The notes below the pieces were generated by a model that saw only the letters and a list, made by a program, of their open reading frames with translations, made no database searches and was not told the origin of the DNA. From assembly GCA_900553255.1 (NCBI GenBank), contig USCI01000081.1, positions 1 to 10,758 on the forward strand: 10,758 nt of DNA, read 5' to 3'. Source of the DNA: an uncultured Oscillospiraceae bacterium. GTDB lineage: Bacteria > Bacillota > Clostridia > Oscillospirales > Acutalibacteraceae. The number at the start of each line of letters is the position of its first letter. Positions within the stretch are counted from its first letter, which is position 1. This document shows positions 1-6,276 of the stretch, one piece after another. Made by a program: the position numbers and the translations under genes.

Positions 1-19
1 CCTATCAAGGGGTTTCCCG

Positions 20-40
20 ATGCGGCGTCTCACGCCGCAT
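20..40. repeat. Perfect 9-bp inverted repeat in the leader region
   Basis: Bases 20-28 (ATGCGGCGT) are exactly complementary to 32-40, leaving a 3-base loop. No T-run follows, so it is not a convincing terminator. Together with the next hairpin it makes 1-115 look like structured RNA rather than coding sequence. I do not recognise a known riboswitch or ncRNA family, and the 5' part may lie outside the window. Confidence 0.5.
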
Positions 41-83
41 TTGGGCAACTTGCTATCTGCCAACCAGTTTTTCGACACGCTGC

Positions 84-114
84 AATGCCCCCTGTTGCCA
101 CAGGGGGCATTTTT
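84..114 (+). terminator. Intrinsic terminator-like hairpin just upstream of the alkD-type gene
   Basis: Bases 84-95 pair perfectly with 100-111 (12 bp, loop TGCC at 96-99), and T-residues continue to 114, which is the classic rho-independent form. It may end the gene left of the window. The AGGAG of the next gene begins at 121, so no promoter fits between hairpin and gene. The downstream gene therefore depends on read-through, or this is a regulated leader terminator. Confidence is high for the structure and moderate for terminator function. Confidence 0.75.
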
Positions 115-133
115 CAGAAAAGGAGTCATCCAT

Positions 134-835
134 ATGAATGTCAGGGCCGAACTCGAGGCGCTGGCCGACGAAAATTACCGGCGGTTTTCCGCCAAACTGC
201 TGCCGCCCGGCACCGCGCTTCTCGGGGTGCGGCTGCCGCAGCTGCGCGCGCTGGCCAAACGCATCGCGGCCGGCGACTGGCGCGGCTATCTCGCCGCGGC
301 GCAGGACGGTACCTTTGAGGAGGTCATGCTGCAGGGCATGGTGATCGGCGCCGCCAAAGCGGACGTGGATGAGCTGCTGCGGTATACGGCGGCCTTCGTG
401 CCGAAGATCGACAACTGGTCGGTGTGCGACAGCTTCTGCGCCTCGCTGCGCTTTGTCCGGCGGCAGCCGGAGGCCGTCTGGGACTTTCTGTCCCCCTACC
501 TGTCCTCCGGCCGGGAATTCGACGTGCGGTTCGGGGTGGTGGCCATGCTGGACCACTTTGTGGACGAGGGGCACATCGACGGGGTGATCGCGCGGCTGAC
601 CGCGCTCACCCACGAAGGCTATTATGTCCGCATGGCGGCGGCGTGGACCCTGTCGGTGTGCTTCGTCCGCTTTCCGGAAAAGGTGTATCCCCTGCTGGAA
701 GCGGGCACCCTCGACCCCGTGACCCATAACCTGACCATCCGGAAGATCCGGGAATCGCTGCGGGTAAGCCGGGAAGCCAAGGAAGCGGTCGGCCGGCTGA
801 AGCGGCCGGCCCCGCCGGTGGATAAGCCCTTTTGA
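134..835 (+). CDS. DNA alkylation repair protein (AlkD-type HEAT-repeat DNA glycosylase)
   Basis: A 233-residue protein of the AlkD/DNA_alkylation family. These all-helical HEAT-like-repeat cytoplasmic glycosylases excise N3- and N7-alkylated purines and start base excision repair. Visible family marks are GVRLPQLR at about 31-38, the DNW-x-x-CD segment at 93-99 (W95 and D99, matching the active-site Trp/Asp of Bacillus cereus AlkD), R132 in FDVRFG, W171 in the AAAWTLS segment, and a C-terminal THN-x-x-I-x-K-x-x-ES-x-R region at 197-210. Length is normal for the family. The start at 134 is chosen because AGGAG (121-125) sits 8 bases upstream and the family similarity begins there; the frame is open further upstream to 20, but that stretch is hairpin sequence. 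It appears monocistronic, bounded by hairpins on both sides. Function follows from family knowledge; the individual substrate is not proven. Confidence 0.88.
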   Translation: MNVRAELEALADENYRRFSAKLLPPGTALLGVRLPQLRALAKRIAAGDWRGYLAAAQDGTFEEVMLQGMVIGAAKADVDELLRYTAAFVPKIDNWSVCDSFCASLRFVRRQPEAVWDFLSPYLSSGREFDVRFGVVAMLDHFVDEGHIDGVIARLTALTHEGYYVRMAAAWTLSVCFVRFPEKVYPLLEAGTLDPVTHNLTIRKIRESLRVSREAKEAVGRLKRPAPPVDKPF

Positions 836-843
836 GGGAGGGA

Positions 844-880
844 CGCCCGGTGCGTTTCCCGGCGCCGGGCGACCTTTTTC
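844..880 (+). terminator. Intrinsic terminator after the alkD-type gene
   Basis: Bases 844-853 pair with 862-871 (10 pairs including one G-T), leaving an 8-base loop, followed by ACCTTTTTC. It lies 9 bases after the stop codon and separates the glycosylase gene from the next transcription unit. Confidence 0.8.
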
Positions 881-921
881 GGGGAAACGCCGCAAAATAT
901 GCCGTTCCCGGCTGCCTGCGT

Positions 922-950
922 TTGACGAAAACGGTCGTCTGCGGTATACT
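922..950 (+). promoter_or_regulatory. Sigma-A type promoter for the racemase-like/decarboxylase unit
   Basis: TTGACG at 922-927 and TATACT at 945-950 are separated by 17 bases, five of six consensus bases in each box. The expected transcript start is near 957, giving a leader of about 70 bases that contains short GC-rich inverted repeats (for example CGCC/GGCG and CCCG/CGGG near 970-1000). Confidence 0.8.
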
Positions 951-1025
951 GAGCGTAAAAGGGCATCCCTTCGCCGTGAGGCGTCCCGTCTGCGGGCCCG
1001 CCCCGGCTTAGTATATGGATAAAGG

Positions 1026-2084
1026 ATGGTCATGGACATGAAGCTGATGGTACAGACCGAACGAATTCTCGCCAACCTGCGCATCCTGCAGAAGCAGGCG
1101 GGCAGCACGCCGCTGATCCCGGTGCTCGAGGCGAACGCCGGAGGGCTGGGCGACGTGGAGATCGCACGGCTCCTGCAGGAGGCGGGCGTCGGCACCATTG
1201 CGGTCGCGCGGCTGGAGGAGGCGGTGCGCATTGCGGACGCGGTGCGCGGGCTGGATATCCTGCTGCTGACCCCGTATTCCGGCGAGGAGGACGTCGCGGC
1301 CATCCTGCAGTACGACATCATCGGCGCGGTCGGCTCGAACGACGCCGCGGTGCTGTTCAGCTCGCTGAGCCGCAAAATGCGCTGCCGCGCGCGGGTGCAG
1401 CTGTGCTTCGACTTCGGCATGGGCCGTTTCGGCTACGCGCCGCAGGACGCCGGCAAGGCGGCACAGACCATCAAGCACCTGGAAAACGTGGAGCTGACCG
1501 GCGTGTTTACCATCCTGCCGGACGTCGGCAAGGCCTCGGAATCCCGGCGGCTCCAGCAGGTCAAGGATTTCCAGCGCGCGGTCGCCGCGGTGCAGCGCGA
1601 GGGCCTGAAGCCCGGCATCGTGCATATGGCGGACAGCTATCAGGCGCTCCAGTGCAAGGAGATGCGCCTGGGCGCGGTGCGCACCAGTGCCGACCTGTTC
1701 GGCCGCGGCCCGCTCAAGGAACGCCACGGCCTCAAAAAGGTGGGCCGTGCGGTGGCCAACGTCTGCGACCTGAAATGGCTCACCGCGGGCAGTACGGTCG
1801 GCGACGACGCGCGGGTGCACCTGCGCAAGGCGACGCGGGTGGCGGTGGTGCCGGCCGGCCGCGGGGATGGGCTGTTCACCGATGCCCCTGTATCGCGTTT
1901 CCCGTTTTTCCGCAAAAAACTCACCTGTGAGATCAACGGCAAACGGCCGGTGATCATCGGCCGGCCGGGTCTGACGTCGCTGACCGTGGACGTCACCGAC
2001 ATCGACTGCGCGCCGGGCGATATCGTTTCCTTTGACACCGACCCGGTGCATATCAGCGCCTTTATCCGGCGCAATTATGTCTGA
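1026..2084 (+). CDS. Alanine racemase-fold protein lacking the PLP lysine and catalytic residues
   Basis: A 352-residue protein that aligns by eye over its full length with alanine racemase (fold type III PLP enzyme: N-terminal barrel, C-terminal beta domain). Retained parts are the ARLEEA segment (61-66), GMGRFGY (131-137) and the GDDARVHLRKATRVAVVP region that starts the C-terminal domain. Key residues differ. The AVVKANAYGHG motif reads VLEANAGGLG (33-42), so the Schiff-base lysine is E35 and the following Tyr is G40. The catalytic-tyrosine motif VGYxxxY reads VGDDARV (258-264). GYxDG is GRGDG (278-282). GRxCMDQ is GRPGLTS (312-318). Racemase activity is therefore unlikely. The start may be ATG 1026, 1032 or 1038, since AAAGGA (1021-1026) best fits the later two. 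Its end overlaps the decarboxylase start by 8 bases, implying translational coupling. Role unknown; a non-catalytic or regulatory partner is only a guess. Confidence 0.8.
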   Translation: MVMDMKLMVQTERILANLRILQKQAGSTPLIPVLEANAGGLGDVEIARLLQEAGVGTIAVARLEEAVRIADAVRGLDILLLTPYSGEEDVAAILQYDIIGAVGSNDAAVLFSSLSRKMRCRARVQLCFDFGMGRFGYAPQDAGKAAQTIKHLENVELTGVFTILPDVGKASESRRLQQVKDFQRAVAAVQREGLKPGIVHMADSYQALQCKEMRLGAVRTSADLFGRGPLKERHGLKKVGRAVANVCDLKWLTAGSTVGDDARVHLRKATRVAVVPAGRGDGLFTDAPVSRFPFFRKKLTCEINGKRPVIIGRPGLTSLTVDVTDIDCAPGDIVSFDTDPVHISAFIRRNYV

Positions 2085-3492
2085 GCGGAAAACGCCGCTT
2101 TTCGCGGCATTGTACGACCACGCGGCGGGGCATCCCGCCGCGTTTCATACACCCGGCCATAAGGGGCATATGCCGCAGCTCGCCCCGCTTTCCGATATCG
2201 CGCTGGATCTGACCGAGCTTCCGGATACCGGCAGCCTGTACGACGGCGGCGACGTAATCGAGCAGGCGGAGCGGCTGGCGGCGGCGGCCTTCGGCGCGCG
2301 GGATACCCTGTTCAGCGCCGGCGGCTGCACCCTGTGCATTCAGGCGATGCTGCTGCTCGGCGCGGGAGCGGGCGGCCGGGTGCTGATGGCGCGCACCGCG
2401 CACCGCAGCGCGGTTCACGCGGCGGTGCTGCTGGGGCTTGAGCCGGTATGGCTGTGGCCCGCGCAGGACGCGCACGGCGTGCTGCCGCCGGACGCCGGCG
2501 AGGCGGAGCGGGCGCTCGCGGCGGATCCCGGCATCCGGGCGGTGTATATCACCAGCCCGGACTATGCGGGCAATCTCGCCGACATCCCGGCCTTTGCGGC
2601 GGTATGCCGCCGGCACGGGGTGCCGCTGCTGGTGGATAACGCCCACGGCAGCCATCTCGGCGCCTTCGGGCTTCACCCGCTCGCTCTGGGGGCTGATCTG
2701 ACGGCGGATTCCGCCCATAAGACGCTGCCGGTGCTCACCGGCGGCGCCATGCTGCATATCGGAAACACGCCGAAGGCCGCCGGCATTACCCGGCCGGCCG
2801 CCAAGGCGGCGATGGCGCTGTTCGGCTCGACCTCGCCGGCCTTCCCGGTGCTCGCTTCGCTCGATCTTGCCCGCAGCTGGTGGGAAGAAGAAGGGCCTTC
2901 GGCCTTCCGCCGGGTCGCCGAAACCACGGACAACCTGCGCCGGCTCGCGGCACGGCAGGGAATCGAGGCGTACGCCGGCCGTGCGCTGCGCGACCCGAGC
3001 CGCCTGACCCTCGATTTTTCTGCGGATGGCCGCGACGCCGCGGCGGCCGCGGAATGGTTCCGCCGGCAGGGCTGCGAGCCGGAATATGCGGACAACCGCT
3101 ATCTTGTGTTTATCCTCACCCCCGGCAATACCGAAGAGGATTTTGCCCGCCTGGAGCGGGCACTCGAAGCGCTGCCGCAGGCAAAACTCCCCGCTCCGGG
3201 CCGCCCGCCGTTTCCGCTTTTTGCCCCCGATGCCCGGCCGCAGGCGGTGATGCCGCCGCGGAAAGCGGTGCTCTGCGCGGCGGAGGAAATCCCGATGGCC
3301 GCCGCCGCCGGCCGGATTGCCGCACGCACCGTCTGCCCCTGCCCGCCGGGCGTTCCCGCAATCGTACCGGGAGAGCGGTTCACGCCGGCACTTGCCGCGG
3401 CGCTGGCCGCCTGCGGCCACCGGAGCGCGGCCGTGTGCACCGGCCCTTGCCGGAGCAAAATCACTTGCCAGAAGCCGGCAGATACGGTATAA
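2077..3492 (+). CDS. YaaO-type Orn/Lys/Arg decarboxylase-family PLP enzyme
   Basis: A 471-residue protein of the Orn/Lys/Arg decarboxylase major-domain family (fold type I aminotransferase-like), close in length to B. subtilis YaaO. Landmarks are HTPGHKG at 24-30, the FSAGGCT segment near 79-85, RTAHRS at 106-111, VDNAHGSHL at 186-194 (D187 and H190, cofactor contacts), and SAHKTL at 212-217, where K215 is the expected Schiff-base lysine. STSPAFPVLASLD at 251-263 and the C-terminal CPPGVPAIVPGE segment are also typical. Activity is expected on a basic amino acid (lysine, arginine or ornithine), but the substrate cannot be read from the sequence. ATG 2077 is preferred over in-frame 2032 because family similarity starts there; it has no ribosome binding site of its own and overlaps the preceding stop, so coupled translation is likely. 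Its position before darA and holB matches yaaO in Bacillus, where tmk intervenes. Confidence 0.88.
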   Translation: MSERKTPLFAALYDHAAGHPAAFHTPGHKGHMPQLAPLSDIALDLTELPDTGSLYDGGDVIEQAERLAAAAFGARDTLFSAGGCTLCIQAMLLLGAGAGGRVLMARTAHRSAVHAAVLLGLEPVWLWPAQDAHGVLPPDAGEAERALAADPGIRAVYITSPDYAGNLADIPAFAAVCRRHGVPLLVDNAHGSHLGAFGLHPLALGADLTADSAHKTLPVLTGGAMLHIGNTPKAAGITRPAAKAAMALFGSTSPAFPVLASLDLARSWWEEEGPSAFRRVAETTDNLRRLAARQGIEAYAGRALRDPSRLTLDFSADGRDAAAAAEWFRRQGCEPEYADNRYLVFILTPGNTEEDFARLERALEALPQAKLPAPGRPPFPLFAPDARPQAVMPPRKAVLCAAEEIPMAAAAGRIAARTVCPCPPGVPAIVPGERFTPALAAALAACGHRSAAVCTGPCRSKITCQKPADTV

Positions 3493-3493
3493 T
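3465..3493 (+). promoter_or_regulatory. Sigma-A type promoter upstream of darA
   Basis: TTGCCA at 3465-3470 and a perfect TATAAT at 3488-3493 are separated by 17 bases. The -10 box contains the TAA stop codon (3490-3492) of the upstream decarboxylase gene. The predicted start near 3500 gives a leader of about 68 bases with a small CCGTGC/GCACGG inverted repeat (3503-3508, 3522-3527). Confidence 0.8.
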
Positions 3494-3567
3494 AAATCCG
3501 TACCGTGCGTACGCTGGTATGGCACGGCATTATTTCGCACCTGCCAGGAAAGGAAGGGTTATGTTGT

Positions 3568-3888
3568 ATGAAGCTGATTTTTGCCATTGTGAATAAGGAT
3601 GACAGCAGTGCGGTATCCTCCGCGCTGACCCATGCCGGCTTTGCCGTTACCAAGCTGGCCACCACCGGCGGTTTCCTGATGGCCGGCAACACCACCTTTC
3701 TGGTCGGCACCGAGGACAGCCGCGTGGACGAGGTGATCGAGGTCATCGCCAAATGTTCCCGCAAGCGCACCCAGACGGTGCCGAGCGCGACCTACGGCAC
3801 CACCACCTACGCCTCCTTCCCGGTGGAGGTGACGGTAGGCGGCGCGACGGTGTTTGTCACCGACATCGAGCGGTACGAAAAACTGTAA
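3568..3888 (+). CDS. darA: Cyclic-di-AMP receptor DarA/PstA (YaaQ family, PII-like)
   Basis: A 106-residue protein of the YaaQ/DarA/PstA family. These are trimeric PII-like cytosolic signal proteins that bind c-di-AMP in Firmicutes. Typical features are the MKLIFAIVN start, the GFAVTKLATTGGFL segment (about 24-37; residues around T-x-GGFL form part of the nucleotide site in the family), GNTTFLVGTED (41-51), and a C-terminal beta strand GGATVFVTDIERYEKL. Length matches the usual ~109. The start at 3568 has AGGAAGGG at 3551-3558; the upstream in-frame ATG at 3505 lies too close to the predicted transcript start and adds non-family residues. It has its own promoter and is followed 62 bases later by holB, the Bacillus order without yaaR. 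The downstream target of DarA is unknown in the family. Confidence 0.93.
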   Translation: MKLIFAIVNKDDSSAVSSALTHAGFAVTKLATTGGFLMAGNTTFLVGTEDSRVDEVIEVIAKCSRKRTQTVPSATYGTTTYASFPVEVTVGGATVFVTDIERYEKL

Positions 3889-3950
3889 ACCCGGCCCCGC
3901 GCGGGGGGATTCTGACAGCGGCCGCACGGCGGCGAAGGGACGGCACGACG

Positions 3951-4946
3951 ATGCGGTTCGACGGATTTGTGGGAAATGAAGAGGTAAAGGCACAGCTTTC
4001 CGCCTATATGGACGGAGGGCATTTTCCGCATGCGCTGCTGCTCGAAGGCCCGGCCGGCAGCGGCAAGCGCACCCTCGCGCGGCGGATCGCCCAGCGCGCG
4101 GTCTGCAGCGCGCCGGAGGGCGCCGAAAGGCCCTGCGGCATGTGCGCCCACTGCGTGAAGGCGCTCGCCGGCGGGCATCCGGATATTACGGAAGCCGGCG
4201 GCGACGGTGCCGCGCGCTCGTTTCACATCGATACCGTGCGAAAACTCCGGGACGAAGCGTATATCCTGCCAAATGAGGCAAACTACCGGGTGAGCATCCT
4301 CGCCGGCGCACAGGGGATGACCACCGAAGCGCAGAACGCGCTGCTGAAAATCCTCGAGGAGCCGCCAAGGCATGTGCTGTTTATCCTCACCTGCGAGAAC
4401 CGGTCGCAGCTGCTGCCGACCATCCGCTCCCGCACCGTATGCCTGCAGCTGACCGGCGTGACCGTGGAGCAGGCGGCGGCGGTACTGCGCGAGCGTCTGC
4501 CCGGCCGGCCGGAGGAAGAGCTGCACCGCGCGGCCGCGGTGTTCGGCGGAGTAATCGGCCAGGCGCTGCAGGGGCTCGAGGACGACACCTTCCGCCAGGT
4601 GACCGCGCTTGCGCCCGCCATCGCGCGGGCGCTGACCGCGCCGGACGAGCTCGAGCTGCTCCGGCTGACCAACAAAATGGTCAAGGATAAGGATACCCTC
4701 AACGGCGTGCTGACCTGCCTGCCGCTGCTGTTCCGCGATGCGCTGGCCTGCCGGTACGGGAGCCCTTCCCGCATTTCGGTGGATCCGGCCTGCGCCGAGG
4801 AGCTTTCGCGCAGGCTCACCCGGGAACAGCTGGCCGCCCTGATCGAAGCGGTGGAGGGCCTGCAGCGCGCCCGGATTTTCAACATGAATGAAGCGCTGTT
4901 CCTGACGCTGATGTGCTCCCGTCTGCGCCAGGCGGCGGGAAAATAA
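3951..4946 (+). CDS. holB: DNA polymerase III subunit delta'
   Basis: A 331-residue clamp-loader AAA+ subunit, delta', which works with delta and the DnaX subunits to load the beta clamp. The intact P-loop is GPAGSGKRT at 33-41. Zinc-module cysteines are C52, C62, C65 and C68. The sensor helix is NALLKILEEPP at 129-139. The usual SRC motif reads SRT at 160-162: the arginine-finger residue remains, but the Cys is Thr. The Walker B region reads SILAGAQ (115-121) with no acidic DExx residues, so ATP hydrolysis by this subunit is unlikely, in line with delta' being a non-hydrolysing wrench. The start at 3951 has GAAGGGA at 3934-3940. It lies between darA and ricT exactly as in Firmicutes synteny and is probably co-transcribed with darA, since no terminator is seen between them. 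Confidence 0.93.
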   Translation: MRFDGFVGNEEVKAQLSAYMDGGHFPHALLLEGPAGSGKRTLARRIAQRAVCSAPEGAERPCGMCAHCVKALAGGHPDITEAGGDGAARSFHIDTVRKLRDEAYILPNEANYRVSILAGAQGMTTEAQNALLKILEEPPRHVLFILTCENRSQLLPTIRSRTVCLQLTGVTVEQAAAVLRERLPGRPEEELHRAAAVFGGVIGQALQGLEDDTFRQVTALAPAIARALTAPDELELLRLTNKMVKDKDTLNGVLTCLPLLFRDALACRYGSPSRISVDPACAEELSRRLTREQLAALIEAVEGLQRARIFNMNEALFLTLMCSRLRQAAGK

Positions 4947-5064
4947 GGAAAGGCTTTTCCCTGCGCGGCCGTCCGTTTCCGGATGGTGCCGCGGGACAGC
5001 GTGCCGCCGGTATGCGGACGGCGCCGGCGTTCCGGGGGAGAGAAGAAAGGAATGGTTTGTACCG

Positions 5065-5931
5065 ATGGCTGAAATTGTCGGCGTGCGTTTTAAAAACGCA
5101 GGCAAGGTGTATTATTTCTCCCCCGCCGGATTTGCGCTCGAAAAGGGCGGCATGGTGATGGTGGAGACCTCGCGCGGCATCGAATGCGGCGAGGTGGTCA
5201 TCCCCAACCGCCGGATTGCGGACGATGCGGTGCCCGCGTCGCTCAAGCCGGTGCTCCGCCCCGCGTCGGAGGACGACCTGCGGCGCGTAAAGGAAAATGG
5301 GGAAAAGGAAAAACGCGCCATGCGGGTGTGCCAGGAAAAAATCCAGGCGCACAAGCTGGACATGAAGCTGGTGGACGTGGAATACGCGTTCGACGGCTCC
5401 AAAATTCTGTTCTATTTCACCTCCGACGGGCGGGTGGACTTCCGCAGCCTGGTCAAGGACCTGGCCTCGGTGTTCCATACCCGCATCGAGCTGCGGCAGA
5501 TCGGGGTGCGCGACGAAGCGAAAATGCTCGGCGGGCTGGGCATCTGCGGGCGGCCGTTCTGCTGCTCGCAGTTCCTCAGCGATTTCCAGCCGGTGTCGAT
5601 CAAGATGGCGAAGGAGCAGGGCCTGTCCCTCAACCCCACCAAGATATCCGGCTGCTGCGGACGGCTGATGTGCTGCCTGAAATACGAGCAGGAAGCCTAC
5701 GAATCGCTGCTGCGCGAAACGCCCAAGCAGGGCGCACTGGTCTCCACCAAGGAGGGCAAGGGCGTAGTGGTGGAAACCAACCTGCTCACCGGCAAGGTCA
5801 AGGTGCGGCTGGACAAATCCCCGGACTCCCCGCCGGTGGTGATGGACCGGCAGGACGTCAAGGTCATCCGGGACAACAAAATCAAGGTCGACCGCAGCGA
5901 GGCGGAAAAGCTCTCCGGCCTGGAAAAATGA
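5065..5931 (+). CDS. ricT: RicT/YaaT, PSP1-domain protein of the RicAFT (Y-) complex
   Basis: A 288-residue PSP1-family protein, often annotated as a stage 0 sporulation protein. In B. subtilis RicT acts with RicA and RicF in a [4Fe-4S]-containing complex that steers RNase Y mRNA processing and affects sporulation, competence and biofilm. The PSP1 core spans about 60-150 (KLVDVEYAFDGSKILFYFTSDGRVDFR region). Cysteines lie at 161, 166 and 167 (GICGRPFCC) and at 197, 198, 203 and 204 (GCCGRLMCC); 161, 166, 167 and 198 correspond to the cluster-ligand positions known in B. subtilis. ATG 5065 is the only sensible start: it has AGAAAGGA upstream at 5044-5051, spaced rather far (about 13 bases), and no in-frame alternative nearby. 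The 118-base gap after holB holds no clear promoter or terminator, so it is likely the third gene of the darA-holB-ricT unit. ricA and ricF are not in the window. Confidence 0.93.
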   Translation: MAEIVGVRFKNAGKVYYFSPAGFALEKGGMVMVETSRGIECGEVVIPNRRIADDAVPASLKPVLRPASEDDLRRVKENGEKEKRAMRVCQEKIQAHKLDMKLVDVEYAFDGSKILFYFTSDGRVDFRSLVKDLASVFHTRIELRQIGVRDEAKMLGGLGICGRPFCCSQFLSDFQPVSIKMAKEQGLSLNPTKISGCCGRLMCCLKYEQEAYESLLRETPKQGALVSTKEGKGVVVETNLLTGKVKVRLDKSPDSPPVVMDRQDVKVIRDNKIKVDRSEAEKLSGLEK

Positions 5932-5953
5932 GTTTCCCCGGTGAGATAGGGTG

Positions 5954-5981
5954 TTGATTTTTTCAACCGTTATGGTATAAT
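5954..5981 (+). promoter_or_regulatory. Strong extended -10 promoter for the ferredoxin gene
   Basis: TTGATT at 5954-5959, a 16-base spacer, then TGG-TATAAT with a perfect -10 at 5976-5981 and an extended TGn element. The -35 lies in a short inverted repeat, GTTGA (5953-5957) and TCAAC (5963-5967), which could be a protein site or chance. Predicted transcript start near 5988. Confidence 0.85.
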
Positions 5982-6023
5982 AACACCGGTAGCCGTCTGC
6001 GGCTGCCTGAGTGGAATGGGAAT

Positions 6024-6042
6024 CCGGCAAACGTTTTGCCGG
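6024..6042 (+). promoter_or_regulatory. Hairpin in the ferredoxin mRNA leader
   Basis: CCGGCAAA (6024-6031) pairs with TTTGCCGG (6035-6042) across a 3-base loop, inside a leader of about 104 bases. A smaller AGCCG/CGGCT hairpin lies just upstream (5991-6004). The role, whether mRNA stability or regulation, is not evident, and no known riboswitch core is recognised. Confidence 0.5.
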
Positions 6043-6075
6043 AGGCTACATAAGCTTATTCCAGGATCCCACGAT

Positions 6076-6083
6076 AAGGAGGT
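6076..6083 (+). promoter_or_regulatory. Ideal Shine-Dalgarno site of the ferredoxin gene
   Basis: AAGGAGGT fully matches the anti-Shine-Dalgarno sequence and sits 8 bases before ATG 6092. It is the strongest ribosome binding site in the window, fixes the start at 6092 rather than the in-frame GTG at 6011, and suggests high expression. Confidence 0.85.
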
Positions 6084-6091
6084 GCTCTGTA

Positions 6092-6262
6092 ATGGCTTAT
6101 AAGATCAGTGACGATTGTATCTCTTGCGGCGCCTGCGAGGCGGAATGCCCCGTGTCCGCGATCTCCGAAGGGGATGGCAAATACGAGATCAATCCCGATG
6201 TCTGCACCGAGTGCGGCAGCTGCGCTGCTGTCTGCCCCGTCGGCGCTCCCCAGGCGGAATAA
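6092..6262 (+). CDS. Clostridial-type 2[4Fe-4S] ferredoxin
   Basis: A 56-residue low-potential electron carrier with two complete cluster motifs: C9-x2-C12-x2-C15-x3-C19-P and C38-x2-C41-x2-C44-x3-C48-P. In the family each cluster takes three cysteines from one motif and one from the other. Length and acidity are normal for clostridial ferredoxins that serve pyruvate:ferredoxin oxidoreductase, hydrogenase and related enzymes of anaerobes. It has its own strong promoter, structured leader and perfect ribosome binding site, and is followed by a hairpin terminator, so it is an independent, probably highly expressed unit inserted within a conserved housekeeping block. Its physiological partner cannot be deduced from the neighbours; a link to the iron-sulfur protein RicT next door would be speculation. 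Confidence 0.95.
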   Translation: MAYKISDDCISCGACEAECPVSAISEGDGKYEINPDVCTECGSCAAVCPVGAPQAE

Positions 6263-6276
6263 GACGCCTAAAGACC

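Noticed and set aside
1..83. Possible 3' end of a known ncRNA or riboswitch
   Set aside because: I compared it mentally with SAM, purine, glycine, T-box, SRP and tmRNA cores and found no matching consensus. It is left as unassigned structured sequence.
53..1420. A 455-codon minus-strand open frame across the alkD-type gene, its terminator and the racemase-like gene
   Set aside because: It crosses a terminator, a promoter and two well-supported opposite genes, is of low complexity, and has no family features.
2062..3540. A 492-codon open frame on the minus strand, opposite the decarboxylase gene
   Set aside because: It is rich in Arg/Gly/Ala/Pro with no recognisable domain. The plus-strand frame has full family motifs and the PLP lysine. 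Long antisense frames are expected in GC-rich coding DNA.
3807..6030. Two long minus-strand open frames opposite holB and ricT
   Set aside because: Arg/His/Gln-rich shadow translations of confidently identified genes, with no ribosome binding sites or motifs.
6011..6091. In-frame GTG extension of the ferredoxin by 27 residues
   Set aside because: The ideal Shine-Dalgarno site and the normal ferredoxin N-terminus both point to ATG 6092. The extension is leader RNA.
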